From: Chlamydomonas reinhardtii
Lineage: Eukaryota; Chlorophyta; Chlorophyceae; Chlamydomonadales; Chlamydomonadaceae
Direction of reading: 5' to 3'
DNA: 64,000 bases
Assembly (NCBI RefSeq): GCF_000002595.2
Contig: NC_057019.1
Span: 4,510,880 to 4,574,879, forward strand
The notes below the pieces were generated by a model. That model had not been told where the DNA came from, made no database searches, and was given only the letters and a program-made list of their open reading frames with translations. How positions within the stretch are numbered: position 1 is the first letter of the stretch; each line of letters begins with the position of its first letter. Below, one piece after another: positions 13,738 to 22,168 of this stretch. A program made the translations under genes and the position numbers.

Positions 13738-14100
13738 TTAGCGTCACCGGCCCGCGGCCGTTAGCTCGTCACCCGCGCCGACGGGGTACACATTTATATA
13801 CCGGAAGTACGACCGGTGGCATCGTCACCCGCCGCCATTGGGGTACCCATGTTTTATATACCGGCGAGTACCACCGGTGGCTTCGTCACCCGCCGCCAAA
13901 GGGGTACCCATGTTTTTATACCGGCTAGTACAACCGGTGGCTTCGTCACCCGCCGCCAAAGGGGTACCCATGTTTTTATACCGACTAGTACAACCGGTGG
14001 CTTGATCACCCGCGCCGGCGGGGTTACATCATTTATATACCGGCAAGTACGGCCGGTGACCGGATCACCCGCGGTCCACGGAGCACCCTTCTGTTCACCC
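13738..14100. repeat. About 60-bp tandem repeat inside the element
   Basis: About six units, each with TATACCGG, a GTAC, ACCGGTGG, CACCCGCCGCC and GGGGTACCCATG. The middle two units are almost identical and the outer ones diverge. It is repeated unchanged at 31651-32013 in the other long copy. The partly palindromic ACCGG...GTAC...CCGGT core could be a recombinase-binding array; that is inference. Confidence 0.85.
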
Positions 14101-14589
14101 GGCGGTGCGTACCGGAAGCCTTGGTGACCCGGAGGCCAACGGATCAGCGGATATGACCTAAGCTCGGGCACAGCGACACTGTCGCCCGTCTCGCAACATG
14201 ACCGGTCTCGACCCGAAACCCGCATGCGAGAGGTGAAACACTTACCCTCCAGATCTTCGTCAGGTGCTGCCTGCGGGGGATCCGCCGCCGGCGCCTGAAC
14301 AGGCGGGGCGTCCGCGGCGGCGACGGCCGCCGCAGGAGCCATATAGGGCGACGCCCGGCCCGCGCGGCGCCGCCCGGCAACAACCCCCCCCCGCTGCTCC
14401 AGCTGCGCCTCCCGGGCGTTGCGCTTGGCCGCAGACAGCTCCGTGAGCTTGCGGCAGGTCCGCCACTGATGGCCGTCCCGGCCGCAGTGGCCGCAGCCGC
14501 GGAGATACACCTGCTGGCCCCGGCCGTCGTCCTTGCCGTCGCTGTCGCTGTCGCTGTTGCAGCTGCTGCTGTCGCTGCTGCTGCTGCTG

Positions 14590-14620
<31 letters not shown>

Positions 14621-14925
14621 GGCTGCGCCGGTGCGGCGAGCGCTCAGTCTGCCGGCTGCGTCGGGCCTTGGTCGGGCCTTGCGTCGGGCCCGCTGCACCC
14701 CGGCGCCCCGGAGTCCGCTCACCGTCACCTGTGCCCGAGCCTGAGCCAGAGTCCGAACCCGAGCCGGAGCCCCCAGGACCCTGGTCTGGACCAGCGCCTG
14801 CGCCCGGAGCTGGGCACGCTGCTGGTAGGTCGCCTTCCGCAGCTGCTTGCGCGCGAAGGATGTAGTCGGGCTCCTCCGCGCGGAGCGCGCTGATAGCTGC
14901 CTCGCGTGTCTTAACGATTGCTGTC
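13854..14925 (-). CDS. Gag-like protein region with CCHC zinc knuckle
   Basis: The minus-strand frame contains a Ser/Asp-rich stretch, then CGHCGRDGHQWRTC, a C-x2-C-x4-H-x4-C zinc knuckle as found in nucleocapsid-type proteins. Downstream it runs into the 60-bp repeat, giving repeated KTWVPLWRRVTKPPVV peptides. Such knuckles bind RNA or single-stranded DNA. Its presence argues for a retroelement (DIRS-type) ancestry. The same frame in the second copy ends at 31767. Confidence 0.5.
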
Positions 14926-15537
14926 TACTTGTTGGTATAAGTGCGAGAGCCCAGCCTGTCGATCTGTTGCGTTTCGGTGAAAACGGCGCGATCGGCCAGT
15001 CGCGTCTGCTTCTAAAGAAAAACTAGAAGTCCCTCACTGACTGGACTGACAGCCACTAAGTAACTCTACAAATAAAGACCAAACTGGGGGCCAGCCTGCG
15101 ACTACAAAGCGGGCAAGAGTCCATGCACACCGGGGCACGAACCTACCGCCCCACGCACACTTGAGCACGACAACCGCCCTACAGGGCCGCGCCTCCCCTT
15201 GCCTACAGCCGCCACCTCCTTCAAAACATATTTTAGTCAAGAGAAGCCTAAAATGACACATTCATGCTGATTAGCCGTTCGTGGACCCCTTCCCACTCTT
15301 CTCTGCCCCGGACAGCAAGTCCAATCTCTCGGAACACGCCGCAACAGTCCGCAGCTCCGCACAGGCTCATCGTCCGGCTCCCCATTCACGAACTGTGCTT
15401 ACCCCACCCATCCGTTTGCATTTTCTCTGTGTTGCCTTTGGTGCTCATCCGTGGACGCTGGTCACGCTGCGGCTCTGCATCGCGCGTGTGGCGTTGCGGT
15501 GTGTCTGTGTGGTGCTATCGCCTGGCCGGGCGCCAGG

Positions 15538-15690
15538 AGCGTGAGGAATGCGCATCAGCAAACTTCCAGCCAGCCAGCAACTCGTCGGTACAGTAAATCC
15601 GGCGTGCGAACAGCCGCGCACTCCTGCCCTGCCGTTGCAAATTGTTTGCCATCTGCTGGGGTTTGGGCATCAGCTGCACTCTACGGGACT
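15538..15690 (-). repeat. Dispersed repeat R1, copy b (inverted)
   Basis: Reverse complement of the 3540-3665 part of copy a, including CAGCAAACTTCCAGCCAGCC and CAAATTGTTTGCCATCTGC. Identity is high, so the copies are young compared with the inverted repeat at 8-11 kb. Confidence 0.75.
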
Positions 15691-15884
15691 TCACCAACCT
15701 GCCTTACAACTACACACCCATCCGTCCCCATGCACCCATCAAACGGAACGTCCCTCCTGTCTACCATACACCACCGAACGCGCACAGACCCCCCTATTGA
15801 TGTTCCTCTTGCTACATGGGCACGAGTTCTACAAAACTGGCGGTCCACCCAAACCTAGAGGCCTCGTGTGGGTGTGTGATGGGA

Positions 15885-15955
15885 CAGTGTTAAGGCAGGT
15901 TGGTGAAGTCCCGCAGGGTGCAGCTGATTCCCAGACCCCAGAACATGGCAAGGCC
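15885..15955 (+). repeat. Dispersed repeat R1, copy c (partial)
   Basis: Matches the first part of copy a: GGGACAGTGTTAAGGCAGG, then GGGTGCAGCTGATTCCCAGA. With copy b it forms an inverted pair. Confidence 0.7.
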
Positions 15956-16169
15956 TCGTGTGGGTGGCAGCCGCGCTGCTCTGTCCCTGCGTACGCCTCA
16001 CAACGCCTGGCCGCTCCACAGTCCCACCCCCCTCGCAAAACGTGGATTTCTGAAGCGCTGCGCAAACATCCCGTGCCAGAGGTCGCAGTGCAGTGCTGGC
16101 CCCTGGCAGCCCTGGCGGTTAGTTGGCGCCCGCTACGACTCGGACTAACCCACCAATACCCAGGACCCG

Positions 16170-16640
16170 TGGTTCCAAAGCCCCCAACGACACGGACCAA
16201 GCCAATCGCCACTTGCTGTTTAAGCTGGTTCAAACTGAGCTGCAGCTTCTCACTTTCATGCTCCATGCCGAGTGAGCATATGCGCAGCTCCACCCTCAAG
16301 ATGCTCAGATCCATGCTCCGCGCTGAGCCGCAGCTGTCATGCGGCGACCATGAGAGCTATCGCCAAGAAGAGCGATTCCCACGAAGATGAATGCATTATG
16401 CTCTGCAAGCACCAGATGCACTCATTCTCATGGGGACCGCTCTTCTTGGCGGTAGCTCTCACGGTCGCCGCCATGGCTCGCCACAGCTCTGCGCGGTGGA
16501 TGGAGCTGAGCATCTGCAGCATGAACTGAGCACCTGCGGCTCGGCATGGAGCAAGGAAGCGAGAATCTGCGGCTCGGTATGAACCAGCTGGGACAGCGCG
16601 TGGTGATCGGTGTCGATGGACGCCGGGCAGCAGCAATAAC
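16170..16640. repeat. Long foldback (about 200-nt arms, short loop)
   Basis: The left half (about 16170-16405) pairs with the right half (about 16420-16640). Paired words include GAGAGCTATCGCCAAGAAGA with TCTTCTTGGCGGTAGCTCTC, GCTCCATGCCGAG with CTCGGCATGGAGC, and AGCTGGTTCA with TGAACCAGCT. By eye more than 80 percent of the arm pairs. No frame is conserved across it, so a protein is unlikely. Either a foldback transposon remnant or a small-RNA (miRNA-type) precursor; the scattered mismatches and short loop fit the latter. Confidence 0.8.
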
Positions 16641-17554
16641 ATGCTCACAATCTCAAGCCAAGGAGCGCAATGTCGTGTGACGTTGAAGCGGCAATTGGCC
16701 GGTGATACGCGCAGACGTGTAATTGTTTGCAACCTCAATATGACCTCATATAACATGATATACCTATATACAGAAGTTCCTCTCTATTGACACATGCATG
16801 GCGTGTATGCGGCGTGTCTTGAACCGGGATGATACCGCAGCGCATCCGCCCCCCCCCCCCCCCCCCCCGAACGCGCATAGCCCTTCCGCGCCTCCCATTG
16901 ACGTTCTCACCGGCCGTCCAGGCCCAGACACTTCTCCCACTCCTCCCCCCAACCGACCGTGCAACTCATCAACCTCCATTCTTCATAGCCATGCAGATTT
17001 GCCGTTTGTTAACCCCCCACTTAGCCTGTCCGCTCCGGACAGCAGGGCCAGGAATGCACGTCGTGCTCACCACCTTGTAACCACACACAACAGAGCAAGT
17101 CCAACCTTTCCCTGCTACGGTGAACACTGGCTCATCTATGTTTTCCGGCGCCCCTGCCTACCCCACCCACCTGGCACGAACTGCTCCCTCCCATCCATCT
17201 GCACGGACTGTCCTTGCTTTTTGTCATGTGCCACCGGGCGCGCACAGCCCCCCCTTGACGTTCTTCGCGCACAGCCCCCCCCCTTGGAGTTCGAGGCAAG
17301 CGTGCCTACAGTACATACACGCAAGCGTACCTATACGTACACGAGTCGTAATGCCCGACATGCATGATTCTGTCCATCACGCAGCAGTCCAGTGCTGGAG
17401 TGCAACATGACCTCACCGACTCCGAGCGGCGGGCGCTGGAGCAGGTGAACGTCGAACGTAAAATCGCATGGGACAAGAAAAGGGAAAAGTGGGCTGTGTC
17501 ACCCCGTGTCATCTCTAAACCGACCTGCCGCCCCAAACCTGCCATCCCACTTAC
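16641..17554. other. Intergenic, with poly-C tract; possible orphan coding scrap
   Basis: A poly-C tract occupies about 16849-16868. On the plus strand 17400-17490 reads DSERRALEQVNVERKIAWDK, a charged helix-like peptide that could be a stray exon, but no partner exon was found. On the minus strand 17360-17400 may be the degraded continuation of the zinc-ribbon fragment to the right. Confidence 0.4.
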
Positions 17555-18082
17555 CCACACAGTCCCGCAGTGTTGGCACACTTGGACGTCGCGGGCACGC
17601 GAGCCACCAAACGGAATCACAACTTCCAGGCAGCGCTGCCCGTTACACTGCCGTCTGCACTTCGCACACACCTGCTCAGACACAGAGATAGGTTTGGGCC
17701 AGGGGTTCCTCTGGTTTGGGCCAGGTAAGGTACGTGTGCATTGAGCGTTGTGCGCATTGCTTTGTGCAGATCACAGCGTACCTGGTGTAGTATTCATCCA
17801 CGTAGACCACCAGGTGGGCGTACTTGTCCACCAGCAGACGCAGCAGCGCCCGGTTTGGGCCCCTGCCTGACCTGAATTGCGAAGTAAGTGAGTGAGTGGG
17901 TGAAGGTGAGTGGGTGAGTGAAGGTGGGTGAGTGAGTGCGTTGCCACCTCGCAAGGGAGTATTGGGCTGAGCCACGTATCTAGTCTGAGGCCGCAAGCGT
18001 CTACCTCATCTCCCGGGGTCGGTTCGTACATGCACGGGCAACGGCCCGCCGTAATGTGTCCAGGCAGTCCAGCCACGTCCCG
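17555..18082 (-). pseudogene. Fanzor/TnpB-like nuclease fragment (zinc-ribbon end)
   Basis: Three candidate exons on the minus strand: 18005-18082, 17782-17871 and 17555-17671, each with GT/AG borders. The first two join in phase and give TWLDCLDTL... then LLRLLVDKYAHLVVYVDEYYT. The third gives VCAKCRRQC...VCQHCGTVW. A 'v-DEyrT' stretch followed by two C-x2-C pairs is the Zn-ribbon signature of TnpB and its eukaryotic relatives, Fanzor proteins, which are known from green algae. The join to the third exon is out of phase by one, and the expected RuvC-III block (RD-x-N-A) is not intact downstream. The N-terminal and RuvC-I/II parts were not found. Probably a decayed copy. Role of the family: RNA-guided DNA cleavage. 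Alternative: another Cys4 zinc-ribbon protein. Confidence 0.45.
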
Positions 18083-18245
18083 CTGTCAAGCAACAGCACA
18101 GCCAGCAGCCAACCAAACAGCAGGAAATCCTCTAGCCACAACACTCCTCACTGCTGCGTGCGGCCTACCACATACTGTGCTGCCTTTGCTCGCCAGCAAA
18201 AACCCTACCTAGACATGAGACATCGGCCAGGCCTCATCCTCACCA

Positions 18246-18786
18246 TTAGCGCCGCTTCTTGGGCGGCGCCCTGCTGTCCTCCTCCACGTGCCCTTGCTCG
18301 CCCCCTCTGCGACCCACATGCACGCCGCAACTGCTGGGCCCAGGCCCAGAGGACGAAGAGCTGTTGGGGCTGCTGTGTGTAGGCGGAACGGTAGTTGGCA
18401 CGTCAAAGTTGGCTATGGCGATACCCTAGCAGCGGGGGTAAGCGCGACGCGGGCCTTGGCACCCCACTGCCACAGAGAGCGGAACGGTAGGTGTGAGATG
18501 GGACAGCGGAACGGTAGGTCTACGCGGCACACGTAACTGGCCCTGCGGAACACGCCTTGGGCATCTAGATGTGTCTGCTGGGCGTGTGAAGTGTAAACTT
18601 CTACCTCTTAGTTGAGGCTTGGCTAGGACTCACTGTGCGCGGAGTCACACGGACTTTGACCGCGGGAGGGTTTGCAGCAAAGTCGGGGTTGGTGGAGTCA
18701 AGTTGGGCCCTGATCGTCTTCGGGTGCTGGGACTGTCCCCTCTGCAACATCCGCATTCTTGGTAGTGGGTTGTGTTCAAAATCTAC
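18246..18786 (-). CDS. Hypothetical protein with C-terminal nuclear localisation signal
   Basis: Three minus-strand exons, all phase 0, fit together: 18634-18786, 18524-18574 and 18246-18425 (stop 18248-18246). Readable parts include LDSTNPDFAANPPAVKVRV, THLDAQGVFRRASYVCR and GIAIANFDVPTTVPP, then a Ser-rich tail ending in APPKKRR, a classic basic nuclear signal. A first Met lies at 18756 inside exon one (about 117 residues from there), but the exon also has a good acceptor before it, so upstream exons are possible. An alternative without the last splice reads on to a stop near 18408. I do not recognise the family. It lies upstream, on the same strand, of the Fanzor-like fragment; a relation is unproven. 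Confidence 0.4.
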
Positions 18787-19575
18787 CTGTTTTTGAACTT
18801 AATTTGCGGTTGTGTTAGTTTGGCGGGCAGGCCACCTATGTTGCCCCGACCTTGCGGTGGCGGACACACGAGCACGGAGGACACGCACTCATGCCGGCCC
18901 TGACAAGCCGTGCTCCAGGGAGGCAGGGGTCTTCAACCCCGGTCCCGGGCTTTTACCTTACAGCGACACAGTGCCAGACTGGCGCTGGCTGATCAGTAGG
19001 GGCGCACACCTGCTGACCTGCTGATCAGGGCCAGGGCCTTCGCCGCTCCCGCCGTCCCGCGCACTATGCGTGGCACTCGTAGCACCTGTCCCAGAGCCCC
19101 CGCCCCGAGCGACCCATCCTCCGACCGAGCCCCCCGACCCCCCTGCGTCGTGGATAGGCCATGTACCTGAAAAGTGGCCTCTCTCGCGTTGGTGTCGGCA
19201 TGCCAGGAAGGAGATCGGCCGTCGGCGGGTTGCCGCGTGTTTGGTGGGGGGTTTTCGGACTCTACCACCGCTACAACGCCGCAAACTCTCAGTTCATCAC
19301 CTCCGATATGCTGAATTGCATTCTGCTGGTCGAGAATAGCCGAGCTATCATGGCGACCGGGCCGATTGGGCGAAATGGGCGAAATGGGAAAAATGGCAGT
19401 CGGACACATCTCTGGCTCGCGCGTCGGAACAGCCCCAGTCTACTGTATACATTTTCTACACCACTTCACGTTTCAGCGGCCTGCATCATATAACACAGCA
19501 CCTGTGCCCAAACCGACCAAACGGCTACTTAAGCTCGCTGACGCTGACGACACTTGCGCTCTAACCACGTGAAAC
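18787..19575. other. Unannotated stretch and promoter region of the 19.6-kb gene
   Basis: Short frames on both strands without domain signature. The last 80 bp precede the start codon at 19576 (context GTGAAACATGCAG) and presumably hold the promoter and 5' UTR. A run of GGGCGAAATGGGCGAAATGG-like short repeats lies at 19367-19395. Confidence 0.45.
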
Positions 19576-20650
19576 ATGCAGTCACTTCACAACTGCGTGA
19601 GCTCCGCGCGCTGCAGCGCGAGGGTTTGCAGCCTGCGCCTGCGTGGTCCCGCGCTAGCCGCTCGTTTCGTAGTCACAGTGAGGGCGGAGTCTTCGCCTGC
19701 CGAGACAAGCACGTCTTCTAGTGGAGCAACGCAGCCAGCGTCACTGGATTGGATGCCGTCGGTGAGCAGCTTTGGTTTCCACGATATTACAGGATGGGAC
19801 GCGCTGGTACCGGTCGCTGCGAGCGCCGCTTGCCGCGCTGTCGGCCTGGGCCCGGGCATTTGAAACTTGGGGTAGATGTATACACGTGTGGCGTTGTAAC
19901 GCGACGCGTCCTGGCCTGGGCCGTGTTTGGAAATTCCCGGCAAGAGATGACGTCGCCCGCGCCAGCCCAGTCGGCTCGACTCCAGCAAACCAGCAGGGGT
20001 TTCGCGTCTAGCCATACGATCTTCCGGGTGCTAGAGTTGCAACGCGGGGACGGGGGCAGCGGGGCTGCAGGCCACTCGCTTTGGGGCCGGGGCGGTGTGG
20101 TGCTGCTCCCGCCACTCGCTGCTCTCCCCACACACGCACCAGAGGCGGGGCCACTTCTGTGGTCCAGCCCCCATGCACCTGCCGGGCCACCCACCCACAC
20201 ATTCACGCCATCCATACACCTCAGCTTCCTCGCGACGCAGCTCGCCCGCTTAGTGGTCCGCGCGCCCGAAGGCCCAGCGTTGACGTTTATGGCTCCCCTG
20301 CGCCCTCCTGATATCACCTGCTCGCTGTGCCCCTGAACTTTACCCCTCATATGTATCGCCTGCCACTCATGCCGCAGAGCTCCAGCAACTCTCCGCCGCC
20401 CTCGGTGGTGCGCGTGATGAAGGGCGGGCGCAACGTCCGGCTGCTTCGCCCGGACAGCCGGAGTGAGAAGCGCTGGGCGTCGTTCCTGTCCGCGGTGGCT
20501 CTAACGTGGCTGGCCTTCTACGGCCAGTCCATTATCGAGCAGCTCAACCAGATGACAACTCTGCCGATCGATGAGATCGACGGCATTATCTATTTCATCA
20601 TTGCGTTCAACATCGTCTCGCTGGTGCTGCCCAAGTCGCGCTACCAGTAG
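19576..20650 (+). CDS. Small plastid-targeted membrane protein, unknown function
   Basis: Two exons in phase 0: 19576-19761 (donor GTGAGC) and 20378-20650 (acceptor GCCGCAG, stop TAG), giving 152 residues. The first 35 or so residues are rich in Ser, Arg and Ala and lack acidic residues, as in green-algal chloroplast transit peptides (MQSLHNCVSSARCSARVC). A basic stretch (KGGRNVRLLRPDSRSEKR) precedes a hydrophobic segment at about 95-115 (WASFLSAVALTWLAFY). A second hydrophobic segment lies at about 128-147 (GIIYFIIAFNIVSLVLP), close to the C-terminus KSRYQ. The topology suggests two membrane spans, probably in the thylakoid or envelope. I do not recognise the family. Confidence 0.7.
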
Positions 20651-22051
20651 GGCGCGGAGACCTCTGCAGGAAGGGGTGCTGTGGCGCATACCCCCGTGTG
20701 TGTTTCAGCAGCACCGCGCACGTGTCAGCCGCGGGGCACGGCGAGGCCAACCCCGAGGCAGCGGTTGAAGAAGGGACTGCATCTGCACTGCATCGGTTTC
20801 ATGTTCGCACGGAGTTGGCAGCGCCATCAGTCAGTCAGGCGGTGCAGGGAGTTTGCAGTGTGTATCTATTCGGGCTTCTCAGCGTTAGGAGCAGGTGAGG
20901 AGTGAGGATTCTTTTTCGGTAGGGAAACGCTCGATGCAACCTTCGGTCAGACTTCGACCAGAACAGACCCAACCCAGTACCGAGCACGGCATATTACCGC
21001 AAAGTGGCACAGCATTTTTGGGCCGCTCATGCTGGCTCGTGCTGTCCCTGTATCAGTGTATGTATCCTGTTTTATTTGCGGCCAGCTATTGCCTGTGTGG
21101 CTGCGCCGAAGCGGTGGAATTACAGAGTTTTTGCTTATTTTGTGGACGTGTCCGTGTGCGTCCGTCCGTGCACGCCGCGTGCGGCAATGTATGAATGTCA
21201 CGTGTGCGTGTGTATGTGGCGCTTGCGGCGCCGCACGGACCAATGAACTGTCTGTGGCGGTGTGTGTACATGGGGGTGTGGCGGCTGTGCTAAGCGGGCT
21301 GGCGCCGCCATGAGAAGGCGTGAGGGTAGACAGGGGAGGTCGTGTCGCATGCGCCGCGGGTATCGTGTGGCATGTGCTGGTTTCGCGTGCGTCTCGCATC
21401 TGTGCGACGGCGCGGGCATCGTGACGAAAGAATGGATGAGAAGGACCGTTCGGAGTCGTGTGCGTGCTATGCCGATGCACGCGTGTACACGTTTTTTTGG
21501 CAGGCTGACGGCACGGCAGAGTTGGGGCAGGTGTAGGACACGTCAGGGCGGAAGGTTACGGCGCGCGTGGCCCAGAAGGCATCTGCGGGGCACGGCGGGA
21601 GGCCTGGGCGGCGCCGCGTACAGCACACCCCGGTATTCATGTCGGAAGCGTGTCCACGGGGCATGACGGCGTAAGAGGCGGGCGGACGATCGAATCGCCC
21701 AGCACAAATTTTGCGAGGGGCGGTGGTGTACACCTTGGGGATGATGGACTGGTGCGGGCTCCTGTAAGCGCGTTCTGCTGTGGCGCAAGCAGGGTCGCGC
21801 TCCTGGCTGAATCTGCTGGAAACCTATGTGTGAAGACCAGCAAGTCCCCACCCATGAAAAGGGATAGCCCACATAAGGCAGATGCGCGGAAATCATCTTG
21901 TTTGTAATAGCGAAATGCAGACAGCGTGTGCACAGAGCTGTGTAAATGCATGGATCCTGTTGCTCATCTAATTTCACACGGTCATACGAAGGCCAGTTGC
22001 AGCCGCGGCCTGTTTCGCTGTTGTAATGGGTGTTCTGACTGTCTGCTCGCT
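20651..22051. other. 3' UTR and convergent intergenic region
   Basis: No coding signal on either strand. The first TGTAA after the stop of the 19.6-kb gene is at 21903, implying an unusually long 3' UTR of about 1.25 kb unless a non-standard signal is used. The minus-strand gene at 22169 ends towards it. Confidence 0.5.
21903..21907 (+). terminator. Candidate TGTAA poly(A) signal of the 19.6-kb gene
   Basis: TGTAA is the usual polyadenylation signal of volvocalean algae. This is the first one on the plus strand after the stop at 20650. The distance makes it uncertain. Confidence 0.35.
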
Positions 22052-22090
22052 TTACATGCCTTTACGACCCATCAATCAGCGCTCGGCGTG

Positions 22091-22095
22091 TTACA
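22091..22095 (-). terminator. TGTAA poly(A) signal of the methyltransferase gene
   Basis: TTACA on the plus strand, 74 bp past the stop at 22169. A second one follows at 22052-22056. Confidence 0.6.
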
Positions 22096-22168
22096 CACAA
22101 GCGCAAACCTGCGCAATGCCACCGGCAGCCCCTAAGCCGGCCTCGAATTCACCAGGTTGCATCGGTCC

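Larger units (their letters stand above)
12072..15259 (-). mobile_element. Tyrosine-recombinase mobile element (DIRS/PAT-like or Crypton-like), long copy 1
   Basis: A 3188-bp unit from TTTGAGATAGG to CTAAAATGACAC, coding on the minus strand. Parts, in element order: a Ser-rich, gag-like region with a zinc knuckle (about 14925-13854), a tandem-repeat block (13738-14100), a stretch without clear coding, and a tyrosine-recombinase region (13191-12404). No reverse transcriptase was seen, so it is either a Crypton-type DNA element with an unusual extra protein or a DIRS/PAT-type member lacking its RT. The copy at 29985-33172 is the same at a constant offset of 17913 wherever I compared, so both are very young and look about equally complete. 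Confidence 0.75.
15260..16169. other. Repeat-bearing intergenic stretch
   Basis: Holds two R1 repeat copies in opposite orientation (15538-15690 and 15885-15955) separated by about 195 bp. No coding signal was found. Confidence 0.6.

Noticed and set aside
13738-14100. Regular repeats resembling a CRISPR array
   Set aside because: Units adjoin without unique spacers, the repeat is about 60 bp, and the setting is a eukaryotic mobile element.
14469-14865. Plus-strand poly-Ala/poly-Leu frames
   Set aside because: Shadow of a GCT/CTG triplet run; the minus strand gives the zinc-knuckle protein.
16337-16756. 139-codon frame across the foldback
   Set aside because: Palindromic sequence opens frames on both strands; no start context or domain supports a protein.
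18993-19409. 138-codon minus-strand frame upstream of the plastid-protein gene
   Set aside because: Low-complexity Pro/Gly/Ser content and no phase-compatible neighbour exon.
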